Notes under the pieces: model-generated
The model's input: only the letters and a program-made list of their open reading frames with translations
Told to the model about the DNA's origin: nothing
The model's database searches: none
Assembly (NCBI RefSeq): GCF_027532185.1
Contig: NZ_JAPZSV010000009.1
Span: 1-64,000 of the forward strand
DNA: 64,000 bases
Direction: 5' to 3'
DNA from: Hylemonella sp.
GTDB taxonomy: Bacteria; Pseudomonadota; Gammaproteobacteria; Burkholderiales; Burkholderiaceae_C
In this document: piece after piece, positions 28,014-36,603 of the stretch
Numbering within the stretch: position 1 is the stretch's first letter
Layout: every line of letters starts with the position of its first letter
Translations under genes and position numbers: made by a program

Positions 28014-28958
28014 ATGAATATCCTCATTACTGGCGGTTGCGGCTTCGTCGGCACCGTACTCACGGCGCAACTCCTGCAGGACGGCCACCAGATCACGGTG
28101 GTCGATACGCAGTGGTTCGGCAATCACCTGAAGCCGCATCCCCGTCTGACGGTGCTGAAGCAGGATACGCGCGACGTCAACAGCATCCCGCTCAAGGGCG
28201 TCGACACCATCATCCATCTGGCGAACATTGCCAACGACCCTGGCGTGGAGATGAACCCCACGCTGTCGTGGGAGGTCAATGTGCTGGCCACCCAGCAGCT
28301 GGCCGACCGTGCCGTGCGGGCGGGCGTCAAGCAGTTCATCTTTGCGAGTTCCGGCAGCGTGTATGGCGTCAAGGACGACCCGCAGGTCACCGAGGACCTA
28401 GAGTTGGTGCCCATCAGCGCCTACAACAAGACCAAGATGGTCGCCGAGCGCGTTCTCTTGAGCTACACGGACGCCATGCAGATTCATTGCATCCGGCCGG
28501 CAACAGTGTGCGGGTACTCGCCGCGCATGCGCCTGGACGTCAGCGTCAACATGCTCACCATGCAGGCTCTCAAGAATGGCAAGATGACGGTGTTCGGCGG
28601 CGATCAGACCCGGCCCAACATCCACATCAACGACATGGTCGGTGTGTACCGCCATTTCCTGGCCAAACCTGAACTGGCTTCCGGTTGCTACAACGCCGGT
28701 TTCGAGAATATCTCCATCCTCGATATCGCCAAGAAAGTGGCGTCCAAGGTGTCCGCTGAGATCGTTGTTTCCGTCTCCAACGACCCCCGCTCCTACCGGC
28801 AGAATTCCGACAAGCTGCTGGCCACGGGTTTCGTGCAGACCGCCACGGTCTCGGACGCCATCGACGACGTGATCGCGAAGTTCAAGTCCGGTGAACTGGT
28901 GGAAAACGACCAGTGCTACACCGTACGCTGGATGAAACACCTGAACCTGCAGGCTTGA
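28014..28958 (+). CDS. NAD-dependent epimerase/dehydratase
   Basis: A 314-residue extended SDR. NAD motif GGCGFVG at about 7-13, FASSGSVYG, and the catalytic pair in ISAYNKTKMVAE (YxxxK intact). GGDQTRPNIHINDMV is the usual substrate-domain signature. The C-terminal tail (LVENDQCYTVRWMKHLNLQA) is longer than in GalE. Follows the previous SDR by 8 bp. Likely a 4- or 5-epimerase or 4,6-dehydratase acting on a nucleotide sugar. Confidence 0.87.
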   Translation: MNILITGGCGFVGTVLTAQLLQDGHQITVVDTQWFGNHLKPHPRLTVLKQDTRDVNSIPLKGVDTIIHLANIANDPGVEMNPTLSWEVNVLATQQLADRAVRAGVKQFIFASSGSVYGVKDDPQVTEDLELVPISAYNKTKMVAERVLLSYTDAMQIHCIRPATVCGYSPRMRLDVSVNMLTMQALKNGKMTVFGGDQTRPNIHINDMVGVYRHFLAKPELASGCYNAGFENISILDIAKKVASKVSAEIVVSVSNDPRSYRQNSDKLLATGFVQTATVSDAIDDVIAKFKSGELVENDQCYTVRWMKHLNLQA

Positions 28959-28971
28959 TGACGGCTGAGCC

Positions 28972-29778
28972 ATGACCACTTCTGTACAACTGGCTGCGCA
29001 ATTCCGTGCCAAGGCGGTGGAGATGTCCCATGCCGCCGAAGCGGCGCACCTGGCCTCTGCGCTCTCGTGCATCGACATCGTCGCGGCTCTGTATCACTCC
29101 GTGCTTCGACTGGACTCGAAACGGCCCAAGTGGGAAGACCGCGACCGTTTCATCCTCAGCAAGGGGCATGCTGCCACCGCGCTGTATGCGGCCCTGGCGT
29201 ACAAGGGTTTCATCAGCGAGGCTGACCTGAAGACGTACGGGAAGGTGGGCTCCCTGCTCGAAGAGCATCCCACCCCAAGGCTGCCCGGCGTCGAAGCCGC
29301 GACGGGATCGTTGGGGCACGGCCTGCCCTGCGGTTGTGGCATGGCGCTGGCCAGCCGGATCAAGGGGCAGGACTATCGCAGCTTCGTACTGATGAGTGAC
29401 GGCGAATGCAACGAGGGTTCCGTCTGGGAAGCGGCATTGTTTGCTGCGGCCAACCGGCTGGGCAGCCTCTGCGCCTTCGTCGACTTCAACAAGTGGCAGG
29501 CCACGGGCCGAAGCAGGGAGGTGCTGGCCCTGGACCCGCTGGTCGAGAAGTTCAGAAGCTTTGGCTGGCAGGTGCACGAGATCGACGGCCACGATCACCA
29601 GCAAATCCTCGCCGCGGTTCAGGGTGTCTCGGGCGCCAACGAGAAGCCGACCATGGTGGTCGCGCATACGGTCAAGGGCAAGGGGGTTTCCTTCATGGAG
29701 GACGACAACAACTGGCACTACCGGATTCCCACGGCAGACGAAGTGAAGAAGGCTAAGTTGGAGCTCGGCGTGTCATGA
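28972..29778 (+). CDS. Transketolase, N-terminal subunit (split transketolase)
   Basis: A 268-residue ThDP-pyrophosphate-binding half of a two-chain transketolase. The ThDP/metal motif is seen in LMSDGECNEGSVWEAALFAAANRLG...VDFNKWQATG. SKGHAATALYAALAYKGF and GSLGHGLPCGCGMALASR are further signatures. It overlaps the C-terminal subunit by ATGA, so the two are coupled. Housekeeping transketolase is a single ~660-residue chain; split pairs inside glycan loci probably transfer a two-carbon ketol unit to a specialised sugar. Confidence 0.93.
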   Translation: MTTSVQLAAQFRAKAVEMSHAAEAAHLASALSCIDIVAALYHSVLRLDSKRPKWEDRDRFILSKGHAATALYAALAYKGFISEADLKTYGKVGSLLEEHPTPRLPGVEAATGSLGHGLPCGCGMALASRIKGQDYRSFVLMSDGECNEGSVWEAALFAAANRLGSLCAFVDFNKWQATGRSREVLALDPLVEKFRSFGWQVHEIDGHDHQQILAAVQGVSGANEKPTMVVAHTVKGKGVSFMEDDNNWHYRIPTADEVKKAKLELGVS

Positions 29779-30695
29779 GAAACGCATTCGCAAAGGCGGT
29801 CACCGAACTGGGGGACCAGTACCCGGACCTGGTCATGATGGCCGGGGATATCGGGAACCGTCTCTTTGACAAGTTCAAGGAAAAACATCCGACGCGCTTC
29901 TACAACTGCGGTGTGGCCGAGGCCAATATGACGGGCGTCGCCTCCGGTCTGGCGGCTTCGGGCCTGCGGCCCATCACCTACACCATCACCCCATTCAATA
30001 CCGTGCGTTGTCTGGAGCAGATCCGGCTGGATGTCTGCTATCCGGATCTGCCGGTCATCGTGGTGGGCACGGGGGCCGGGCTCTCGTACGCAGGCCTGGG
30101 GGCCACGCATCACTCGATGGAAGACATTGCGATCCTCCGCACTCTGCCCAATATGCACGTGGTCTGCCCTGCCGACTCGGTGGAGGTGCGCCTGGCGGTG
30201 AAGGATGCGCTGCGGTTGGGGCGTCCCACCTACATCCGGCTCGGGAAGAAAGGTGAACCGATCGTCCACCAGTCCGATCCCGTGTTCGAGATCGGGCGCG
30301 GTATCGTGATGCGCGAGGGCTCCGATGTGGCGATCCTCAGCGTTGGAACGATGCTGGACCCCGCCCTGAAAAGTGCCGACCGGTTGCAGCAGGCAGGTGT
30401 GTCGACCAAGGTCATCAGCCTGCACACGGTCAAACCCCTGGACGATCAACTGCTCGGCGCTCTCTTCGCCGAGCAGAAGCTGGTCGTCGTCTTGGAGGAG
30501 CACGGACTCACTGGCGGCGCGGGTAGTGCTGTTCTAGAGTGGGGCAACGCCAGACGCATGCCCCTGGACAAGCTGCTGTGCATCGGCGCCCCGGACCGCT
30601 TCCTCTCGGCCTGCGGCGATCAGGACCAGGCACGCGCCCTGTACGGCCTGGTGCCGGAGAAGATTTGCGAGCGCATTCTCGACCGCCTGAAGTGA
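29775..30695 (+). CDS. Transketolase, C-terminal subunit (split transketolase)
   Basis: A 306-residue pyrimidine-binding half. The catalytic Glu that activates ThDP lies in FYNCGVAEANMTGVASGLAASG. GLSYAGLGATHHSMEDIAILR and the C-terminal domain (about 185-306, ILSVGTMLDPALK and EEHGLTGGAGSAV) are as in transketolase/DXS family proteins. It pairs with the previous subunit to form an alpha2-beta2 enzyme. Donor and acceptor sugars are unknown; it could also supply sedoheptulose 7-phosphate to the GmhA-like enzyme. Confidence 0.93.
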   Translation: MRNAFAKAVTELGDQYPDLVMMAGDIGNRLFDKFKEKHPTRFYNCGVAEANMTGVASGLAASGLRPITYTITPFNTVRCLEQIRLDVCYPDLPVIVVGTGAGLSYAGLGATHHSMEDIAILRTLPNMHVVCPADSVEVRLAVKDALRLGRPTYIRLGKKGEPIVHQSDPVFEIGRGIVMREGSDVAILSVGTMLDPALKSADRLQQAGVSTKVISLHTVKPLDDQLLGALFAEQKLVVVLEEHGLTGGAGSAVLEWGNARRMPLDKLLCIGAPDRFLSACGDQDQARALYGLVPEKICERILDRLK

Positions 30696-30699
30696 GCTT

Positions 30700-31299
30700 A
30701 TGCGCCTGGGGTTCGACTTCGACAACACACTGATCAGCTACGACCGGCTGTTTCGTCGCGTCGCCCTGGACAAGGCGCTGATTCCCGAGACGACCCCGCC
30801 TCAGAAGAATGCCGTGCGCGACTACCTGCGGCAGCAGGGCATCGAGGATGAGTGGACGCGCATGCAGGGTGAGGTCTATGGCGGCCGAATCCTCGAGGCG
30901 GAGCCGTATCCCGGGATGCAGGCCACCTTGCAGGCGCTGAAGGCCAAGCAGATCCCCATGTGCATCGTGAGCCACAAGACGCGTACCCCCTATCTGGGTG
31001 AGCCCTGGGACCTCCATGCCGCGGCCCGGGGCTGGCTTAGGCAGCAGGGCTTCTTCGATGCGCACGGGCTGGGCTGGTCGGAGGACCAGATCTTCTTTGA
31101 GCTGACCAAGGAGGCCAAGGTCGCGCGCATCCTCGCGCTGGGCTGCACTCATTACGTGGACGATCTCCCGGAGATCCTGGAGATGCTCCCTGACAGCGTA
31201 GAAAAGATACTGTTCGATCCAGGTCAAGCCCATGGCGCAGCCACCTCCTGGAAGCGGCTGACCGCCTGGGGCGATCTGCCCGCTCTTCTGGCGTTGTGA
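30700..31299 (+). CDS. HAD-superfamily phosphatase
   Basis: A 199-residue haloacid dehalogenase-like hydrolase. The nucleophile motif FDFDNT gives D6 and D8; IVSHKT supplies the motif II Ser/Thr and a following basic residue; HYVDDLPEIL near residue 150 has the acidic metal pair. In heptose pathways GmhB removes the 7-phosphate; this protein may fill that role for the sporadic sugar, but sequence similarity to GmhB itself is not evident. The stop shares its A with the ATG of the next gene. Confidence 0.85.
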   Translation: MRLGFDFDNTLISYDRLFRRVALDKALIPETTPPQKNAVRDYLRQQGIEDEWTRMQGEVYGGRILEAEPYPGMQATLQALKAKQIPMCIVSHKTRTPYLGEPWDLHAAARGWLRQQGFFDAHGLGWSEDQIFFELTKEAKVARILALGCTHYVDDLPEILEMLPDSVEKILFDPGQAHGAATSWKRLTAWGDLPALLAL

Positions 31300-32300
31300 T
31301 GGCAACCCCCGCGGTCGAGCCGCTGGAGCTGTTCTGCCGCCGCCATGGCGTCACGGGTCCTTTCGAGCTGCAGCCCATCCGGGCTGGCCGCAACAGCCAG
31401 GTGTCCCTGCTGCACAACCGGGATGGCCGCTGGGTCCTGAAACACTACTACCAGCCGCCCGGCGGTGACCGGCGCGACCGCCTGGGCGTGGAGTACGGCT
31501 TTCTCGAGTTCCTGAAACAGGCCGGTGTGACGGGTGTTCCGGTGCCCCTGGGCATGGACCGGGCATCCAACCTGGCTTTGTACTCGTACCTGCCGGGTCG
31601 GCGGCCCGAGGTGATCCATTCCTGGCACATCAGCCAGGCCGCGGGCTTCATCCTCCAGATCAACCGCAGCCGTGCTACGCCGCAGGCTGCGCTGTTGCCG
31701 CCGGCATCCGACGCATGTCTGGGGTGGCAGGCGCATCTGGATCTTACCGAGTCGCGCATTGCACGTTTGCTTTCGGTGGATCCGGGCACCGGTGTGGCGC
31801 GTGAGGCGCATGACTTCGTAACTTCCCGGCTGAGTCCGCTATGGCAGAAAGTCCAAATAGAATTGGCGGCCAGGCCAGGAAGGGCCCCGCTGCAGCCCGA
31901 GGACCGGATTCTTTCGCCGTCAGATTTCGGGTTTCACAATACGCTGGAGCATGAGGCGCGCCTGTCATTCGTCGATTTTGAGTATGCAGGCTGGGACGAT
32001 CCGGCAAAGCTGATCTGCGACTTCATGTGCCAGCCAGAGCTTCCCATCACAGGAGCGCAGGGGGCGCAGTTCATGAGGGAGCTGTTGCAGGGGCTGCCGG
32101 GATCTGAAGAGGTGGAGCAGCGAGTCCAGGCGCTCCTGCCGGTACACCGCCTGAAATGGTGCTGCATCCTGTTGAATGAATTCAGGATGGAGGACAGGAA
32201 AAGGCGTGAACATGCCGGGCTGGCCTCGGACGGCTTGCTGGCCACTCAGCTTGGCAAGGCAAAATGGTATTTCGACAAGCATCTCGCCGCTTGGAGTTAG
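31299..32300 (+). CDS. Aminoglycoside phosphotransferase-fold kinase
   Basis: A 333-residue small-molecule kinase of the APH/choline-kinase fold. The Brenner-type motif appears as LSPSDFGFHNTL (Asp and Asn retained, first His replaced by Ser), and the metal-binding motif as FVDFEYAGWDDPAKL. ATP site: VSLLHNRDGRWVLKHYY. In this context a sugar or alcohol kinase for the sporadic pathway is more likely than antibiotic resistance. The ATG at 31299 overlaps the HAD stop. Confidence 0.8.
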   Translation: MATPAVEPLELFCRRHGVTGPFELQPIRAGRNSQVSLLHNRDGRWVLKHYYQPPGGDRRDRLGVEYGFLEFLKQAGVTGVPVPLGMDRASNLALYSYLPGRRPEVIHSWHISQAAGFILQINRSRATPQAALLPPASDACLGWQAHLDLTESRIARLLSVDPGTGVAREAHDFVTSRLSPLWQKVQIELAARPGRAPLQPEDRILSPSDFGFHNTLEHEARLSFVDFEYAGWDDPAKLICDFMCQPELPITGAQGAQFMRELLQGLPGSEEVEQRVQALLPVHRLKWCCILLNEFRMEDRKRREHAGLASDGLLATQLGKAKWYFDKHLAAWS

Positions 32301-32307
32301 GGAAACA

Positions 32308-32979
32308 ATGGCTTACATCGACTTTCTTTCGGCAATCCACAAGAGCACGCAGCGCGACTACCTGGCGCGCGTCAACGACCCCGAGTTCCCTAAAGCCAAG
32401 GCGGCCGCGCTGGCTAAACAGTGGGGTTACGACTACTGGGACGGCGACCGGCGCATCAACTACGGGGGCTATCGCTACATGCCTGGACGATGGGCTCCGG
32501 TGGGCAAGGCCATGATCGAGCACTATGGCATCAAGCCTGGCGACAAGATCCTGGACGTCGGTTGCGGCAAGGGCTTCCAGCTCTACGAGTTGACCCAGCT
32601 CCGCCCGGGTGTGGAGGTGTACGGCATCGACGTTTCGGCCTATGCGATTGATAACGCCAAGGAAGAGGTCAAGGGACGGCTTCAGGTCGGCAGTGCGACG
32701 TCGCTGCCCTATGCTGACAACGAGTTCGATTTCGTCTTCTCGATCAATACCCTGCACAACCTCCATTGCTACGATCTGGACAAGGCGTTGCGGGAGATCG
32801 AGCGGGTCGGCAAGAAGAACAAGTACATCTGCGTCGAGTCCTATCGCACCGAAACGGAGAAGGCCAACCTCCTGTACTGGCAGGTGACCTGCGAGGCCTT
32901 CAATACGCCCGAGGAATGGGCCTGGTGGTTCAAGCAGACCGGTTACACCGGCGACCATTCCTTCATCTACTTCGAATAA
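32308..32979 (+). CDS. Class I SAM-dependent methyltransferase
   Basis: A 223-residue methyltransferase. Motif I is ILDVGCGKGFQLYE (about 73-86), followed by YGIDVSAYAI and FVFSINTLHNLHCYDLDKALREIERV. The ATG at 32308 follows AGGGA, and a longer open frame overlaps the kinase gene. Probably methylates the sugar at the nucleotide stage or the growing glycan. Eight bp separate it from the dehydrogenase. Acceptor unknown. Confidence 0.88.
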   Translation: MAYIDFLSAIHKSTQRDYLARVNDPEFPKAKAAALAKQWGYDYWDGDRRINYGGYRYMPGRWAPVGKAMIEHYGIKPGDKILDVGCGKGFQLYELTQLRPGVEVYGIDVSAYAIDNAKEEVKGRLQVGSATSLPYADNEFDFVFSINTLHNLHCYDLDKALREIERVGKKNKYICVESYRTETEKANLLYWQVTCEAFNTPEEWAWWFKQTGYTGDHSFIYFE

Positions 32980-32987
32980 GAGCTGCC

Positions 32988-34058
32988 ATGTCCAAAATGC
33001 CAAAAACCATGCGGGCGGCGGTCCTGACCGAACTCAAGGCGCCTTTGCGCATTGTCGAACTCACCATGCCCGAGTCCCTCGGCGTCGGGCAGGTGCTGGT
33101 GAAGGTCCATTTCAGCGGCATCTGCGGCTCGCAGCTGGGCGAGATCGATGGAGCCAAGGGGGAGGACAAATACTTGCCGCACCTGCTGGGTCATGAGGCT
33201 TCGGGGACCGTCCTTGAGGTCGGCCCCGGCGTGCGTCACGTCAAGGTCGGTGACAAGGTCGTCCTGCACTGGCGCAAGAGCGTCGGCATCGAGTCGCCCA
33301 CCCCAGTCTACCGCTGGGGCGATCGCCAGGTCAACGCCGGCTGGGTCACCACCTTCAACGAATACGCCATCGTTTCCGAGAACCGCCTGACGACAATTCC
33401 TGCCGACAGCGACCTGGAAGTGGCCGCCCTGTTCGGTTGCGCGGTGACCACGGGATTCGGTGTGGTGGAGAACAACGCCAAGGTTCGCATCGGCGAATCG
33501 GTCGTGGTCTTCGGCGCGGGTGGTATCGGCCTGAACATCGTGCAGGCGGCCGCCCTGGTCTCGGCCTATCCCATCGTTGCCGTGGATTTGCATGATGGAC
33601 GCCTCGCGCTGGCCAGGCAGATGGGTGCGACGCACCTCATCAACAGCAGCAAGGTCGACGCACGTCAGGCTATCCTGGAGATCGTCGGGCGTGAAGGGGT
33701 GGACGCCTTCATCGACAACACAGGGCGTCCGCCCATCATCGAGATGGGATACCAGATCACCAAGCCCCAGGGCCGGGTCACCCTGGTCGGGGTGCCGCGT
33801 CAGGGCAGCACCATCAATATCTATTCCCTCCCCCTGCATTTCGGCAAGGGACTCAGCGGATCGCACGGCGGCGAGGCTGTGCCACAGACCGACATCCCCC
33901 GTTATCAGAAGCTGTATGGATCGGGCCGTATCAAGCTGCGCGAACTGATCACCAACCGCTACACGCTGGATCAGGTTAATGAGGCCATCGCGGGCATGCG
34001 CGATGGATCGACGGCAGGCCGTTGTCTGATCAATCTGGACGCGATGACGTCTTCCTGA
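32988..34058 (+). CDS. Zinc-binding dehydrogenase (medium-chain alcohol dehydrogenase family)
   Basis: A 356-residue MDR enzyme. Catalytic zinc ligands are seen as Cys in SGICGSQ (about residue 39), His-Glu in GHEASG, and Cys in LFGCAVTTG; the four-Cys structural zinc lobe is absent. The nucleotide-binding motif VFGAGGIGLNIVQAAAL is intact. Substrates of related enzymes are sugar alcohols or threonine. Within this cluster it probably oxidises or reduces a sugar intermediate. Start ATG 32988. Confidence 0.88.
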   Translation: MSKMPKTMRAAVLTELKAPLRIVELTMPESLGVGQVLVKVHFSGICGSQLGEIDGAKGEDKYLPHLLGHEASGTVLEVGPGVRHVKVGDKVVLHWRKSVGIESPTPVYRWGDRQVNAGWVTTFNEYAIVSENRLTTIPADSDLEVAALFGCAVTTGFGVVENNAKVRIGESVVVFGAGGIGLNIVQAAALVSAYPIVAVDLHDGRLALARQMGATHLINSSKVDARQAILEIVGREGVDAFIDNTGRPPIIEMGYQITKPQGRVTLVGVPRQGSTINIYSLPLHFGKGLSGSHGGEAVPQTDIPRYQKLYGSGRIKLRELITNRYTLDQVNEAIAGMRDGSTAGRCLINLDAMTSS

Positions 34059-34071
34059 GGGAGCGACAACC

Positions 34072-35298
34072 ATGGCCCTCATCCAAAACAGGACTTCCTT
34101 GCGCTGCATCAGCTGTGACGCCGATACCGTCAAAACGGTGCTGGATTTCGGAGCCCAGCCTCCGAGCAACCGGTTCTTTCGCGCGGGAGAGCCCCAGAAC
34201 CAGAACCATGCGCTGGCATTGGGCCAGTGCGTGAAGTGCGGCCTGGTCCAGCTGGTTGACCCGATGCCTGCGGAGATGGTCCGTTCGCGCTACGAGTGGA
34301 TCACCTACAACGAGCCCGAGGGACACCTTGACCAGATGGTCGAGGATCTGATCGCGACTACCGGTCTGGGGACGGATGCCCGTGTCGTCGGCCTGAGTTA
34401 CAAGGACGATACGACGCTGGCGCGCTTCAGCCGCAAGGGCTACGCGAACACCTACCGGTACAGCATCGATCAGGACCTGGACGTGGCCGAGCCTCTGGCG
34501 GGGCTGGAGACGATACAGAGCGCCATGACGCTGGAACGGGCGGAACTGTTGGCCCGCCAGCACGGGCGGGCCGATCTGCTGCTGGTGCGCCATGTTCTGG
34601 AGCACGCGCATGCACCCAAGGATTTTCTGGCGGCGCTGGCACGTCTGGTGAAGCCGACCGGATGCATGGTGTTCGAAATGCCCGAGAGCACCAAATTTCT
34701 TGCGGCTTCCGACTACAGCTTCGTCTGGGAAGAGCACATCGCCTATTTCACGGCGCAGACCGTGAGCCGGTTGATCCACAACGCCCGCCTCGACCCGTGG
34801 GTGCTGAAGAGTTATGTGTACCCACTGGAGGACTCGCTGGTGGCGCTGGTCCGTCCCGTTCCCGCCGCGGCGCCAGCGGACGTGCCTACGGCCCAGGAGT
34901 TGGGCCTGGGTCTGGGCTACGGCCAGCATTTTGACGAGATCCGCAAGCGCATCCGCAGCGATCTGCTGCGGCTCAAGAGCGAGGGCAAGAAGGTCGCAGT
35001 GTTTGGCGCGGGACACCTGGCGGCGAAGTTCCTGAATCTGTTCGAGCTGAAGGACTTGGTCTGCTGCGTCATCGACGACAACGCGAACAAGCTCGGCATG
35101 CTGATGCCGGGGTCGGGTGTGCCGGTACGGCCGTCGTCCGTCCTCATCGATGAGAAGATCGATCTCTGTCTTCTTTCGCTCAGCCCGGAAAGCGAGAAGA
35201 AGGTCGTCGCTGCCAAGAAAGCGTACACGGATCAGGGTGGACGCTTTCTTTCGATCTTTGCCTTGAGTCCGATAGCCTATCTGGCCGAGGCAAGATGA
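34072..35298 (+). CDS. C-methyltransferase-like protein with degenerate SAM motif
   Basis: A 408-residue protein with the three-domain plan of sugar C-methyltransferases: an N-terminal Cys4 zinc domain (RCISCDAD and LGQCVKCGLVQ), a central methyltransferase-like region, and a C-terminal Rossmann domain (KVAVFGAGHLAAKFLN). In the central region, motif I is VVGLSYKDDTTLARF, where intact relatives (see the gene at 36604) have EIGSNDGSLL; the glycine signature is lost. It may be an inactive partner or a different enzyme. Ends in ATGA overlap with wbuC-like gene. Confidence 0.82.
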   Translation: MALIQNRTSLRCISCDADTVKTVLDFGAQPPSNRFFRAGEPQNQNHALALGQCVKCGLVQLVDPMPAEMVRSRYEWITYNEPEGHLDQMVEDLIATTGLGTDARVVGLSYKDDTTLARFSRKGYANTYRYSIDQDLDVAEPLAGLETIQSAMTLERAELLARQHGRADLLLVRHVLEHAHAPKDFLAALARLVKPTGCMVFEMPESTKFLAASDYSFVWEEHIAYFTAQTVSRLIHNARLDPWVLKSYVYPLEDSLVALVRPVPAAAPADVPTAQELGLGLGYGQHFDEIRKRIRSDLLRLKSEGKKVAVFGAGHLAAKFLNLFELKDLVCCVIDDNANKLGMLMPGSGVPVRPSSVLIDEKIDLCLLSLSPESEKKVVAAKKAYTDQGGRFLSIFALSPIAYLAEAR

Positions 35299-35834
35299 TG
35301 GATGCTTTCCGGAAAGTCAGCGATGAGGTGTTCGTTGCGGACACATCCATTGTGCAGCTCGGTACGGAGCACATTGCCTTTCTGAAGACGCAGGCTCGGA
35401 CCAGCAGCCGCAAGCGTTCCCGGATCTGCGCCCACCGCTCCAGCGAAGATGCCCTGCACGAGATGCTGATCGCTATTTCGGCCGACAGCTACATCCACCC
35501 GCACAAGCACACCCGCAAAGTCGAGTCCTTTCACATCGTTGAGGGGATGGTGGATGTGGTGGTTTTTGACGATGCCGGGACGATTGTTGACGTCGTCGAA
35601 TTGGGCGATATCACGACGGGGCGCAATTTCTACTACCGGCTCTCCGACAGCATGTTCCACACGCTGCTCATCTACAACGATTTTCTTGTCGTCCATGAAG
35701 TGACCAACGGTCCGTTCATGGCGAACGAAACGATACTTGCCCCGTTTGCGCCGCCTGAAAGCCAGGCCGGCGACGCGCGCGCATACATCGCCAGTATCCG
35801 CCGTGCCGTCGAGGCGCGCGGTCGTCACAACTAG
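35295..35834 (+). CDS. WbuC-family cupin metalloprotein
   Basis: A 179-residue cupin of the WbuC family, recurrent in O-antigen loci with FucNAc but of unknown biochemical function. HPHKHTRKVESFHIVEGMVDVVVFDD supplies the metal-binding His/Glu cluster of the beta-barrel. RICAHRSSEDALHEMLIAI and DSMFHTLLIYND are family segments. It lies here inside the sporadic block and not beside the fnl genes, so its usual association with FucNAc is relaxed. ATG at 35295 or 35298. Confidence 0.88.
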   Translation: MMDAFRKVSDEVFVADTSIVQLGTEHIAFLKTQARTSSRKRSRICAHRSSEDALHEMLIAISADSYIHPHKHTRKVESFHIVEGMVDVVVFDDAGTIVDVVELGDITTGRNFYYRLSDSMFHTLLIYNDFLVVHEVTNGPFMANETILAPFAPPESQAGDARAYIASIRRAVEARGRHN

Positions 35835-35847
35835 GAGAGAAATACAC

Positions 35848-36585
35848 ATGACGCATTCCATCGTTTTCGGCGGCAGCAAGGGCCTTGGACGGGTGCTGGC
35901 GAGGCAGTTGGCAGGACGCGGGGACGCCGTGTCGGTCGTGAGCCGCAGCGAGCCGCCGCAGGCCGAGCGAGCCGAAGGCGCTAGCTACTTTCAGGCTGAT
36001 ATCGCCGATGCACAGGCTACCCGCGCTGCGCTGGATGCTGCCATCCAGAAGAACGGCGCTCCCAGCTATCTGATCTTCTGTCAGCGCTATCGCGGCAAGG
36101 AAGATGCATGGGCCGGTGAGATTGATGTCAGTCTGACCGCATCCAAGCGGGTGGTGGAATACCTGCAGGACAAGTTCGCCGTGGACGGCGATTGCGGCAT
36201 CGCCTTCGTGAGCTCGGTGTTCGGTGACCGGATCGGCGAAGGGCAGGACATTAGCTACCATATTGGTAAGGCAGGCATGGGTCACATGGCGCGTTTCTAC
36301 GCGGTGAACCTGGGGCGCAAGGGCATCCGGGCGAATACGGTTACGCCTTTCACCTTCCTGAAGGAGGAGTCGAAAAGCTTCTACCTCAACAACAAGGAAT
36401 TGTTGGGCCTGTATGAGGAGATCATCCCTCTGGGCCGGATGGCGACATCCGAAGACAGCGCGAACGTGGTCGCCTTCCTGTGCAGTCCGGCTGCTGCATT
36501 CGTGAACGGCCAGAATATCTATGTGGATGGCGGGCTGTCTCTTGTATGGCCGGAAACGCTGGCCCGCAAGCTGAAATCAATCTAA
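35848..36585 (+). CDS. Short-chain dehydrogenase/reductase
   Basis: A 245-residue classical SDR. NAD(P) motif FGGSKGLGRV (5-14), a Ser in FVSSVFGDRIG, and catalytic YxxxK in ISYHIGKAGM. The loop normally carrying NNAG reads LIFCQRYRG, which is unusual. C-terminal NGQNIYVDGGLSLVW is normal. Start 35848 follows AGGAG. Probably a keto-sugar reductase of the pathway. Confidence 0.88.
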   Translation: MTHSIVFGGSKGLGRVLARQLAGRGDAVSVVSRSEPPQAERAEGASYFQADIADAQATRAALDAAIQKNGAPSYLIFCQRYRGKEDAWAGEIDVSLTASKRVVEYLQDKFAVDGDCGIAFVSSVFGDRIGEGQDISYHIGKAGMGHMARFYAVNLGRKGIRANTVTPFTFLKEESKSFYLNNKELLGLYEEIIPLGRMATSEDSANVVAFLCSPAAAFVNGQNIYVDGGLSLVWPETLARKLKSI

Positions 36586-36603
36586 CAATATCGACTGGAC
36601 CGA

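Noticed and set aside
31299-32300. Aminoglycoside resistance gene
   Set aside because: The APH fold is shared by many metabolic kinases, the Brenner motif is altered, and it lies in a sugar operon between a phosphatase and a methyltransferase.
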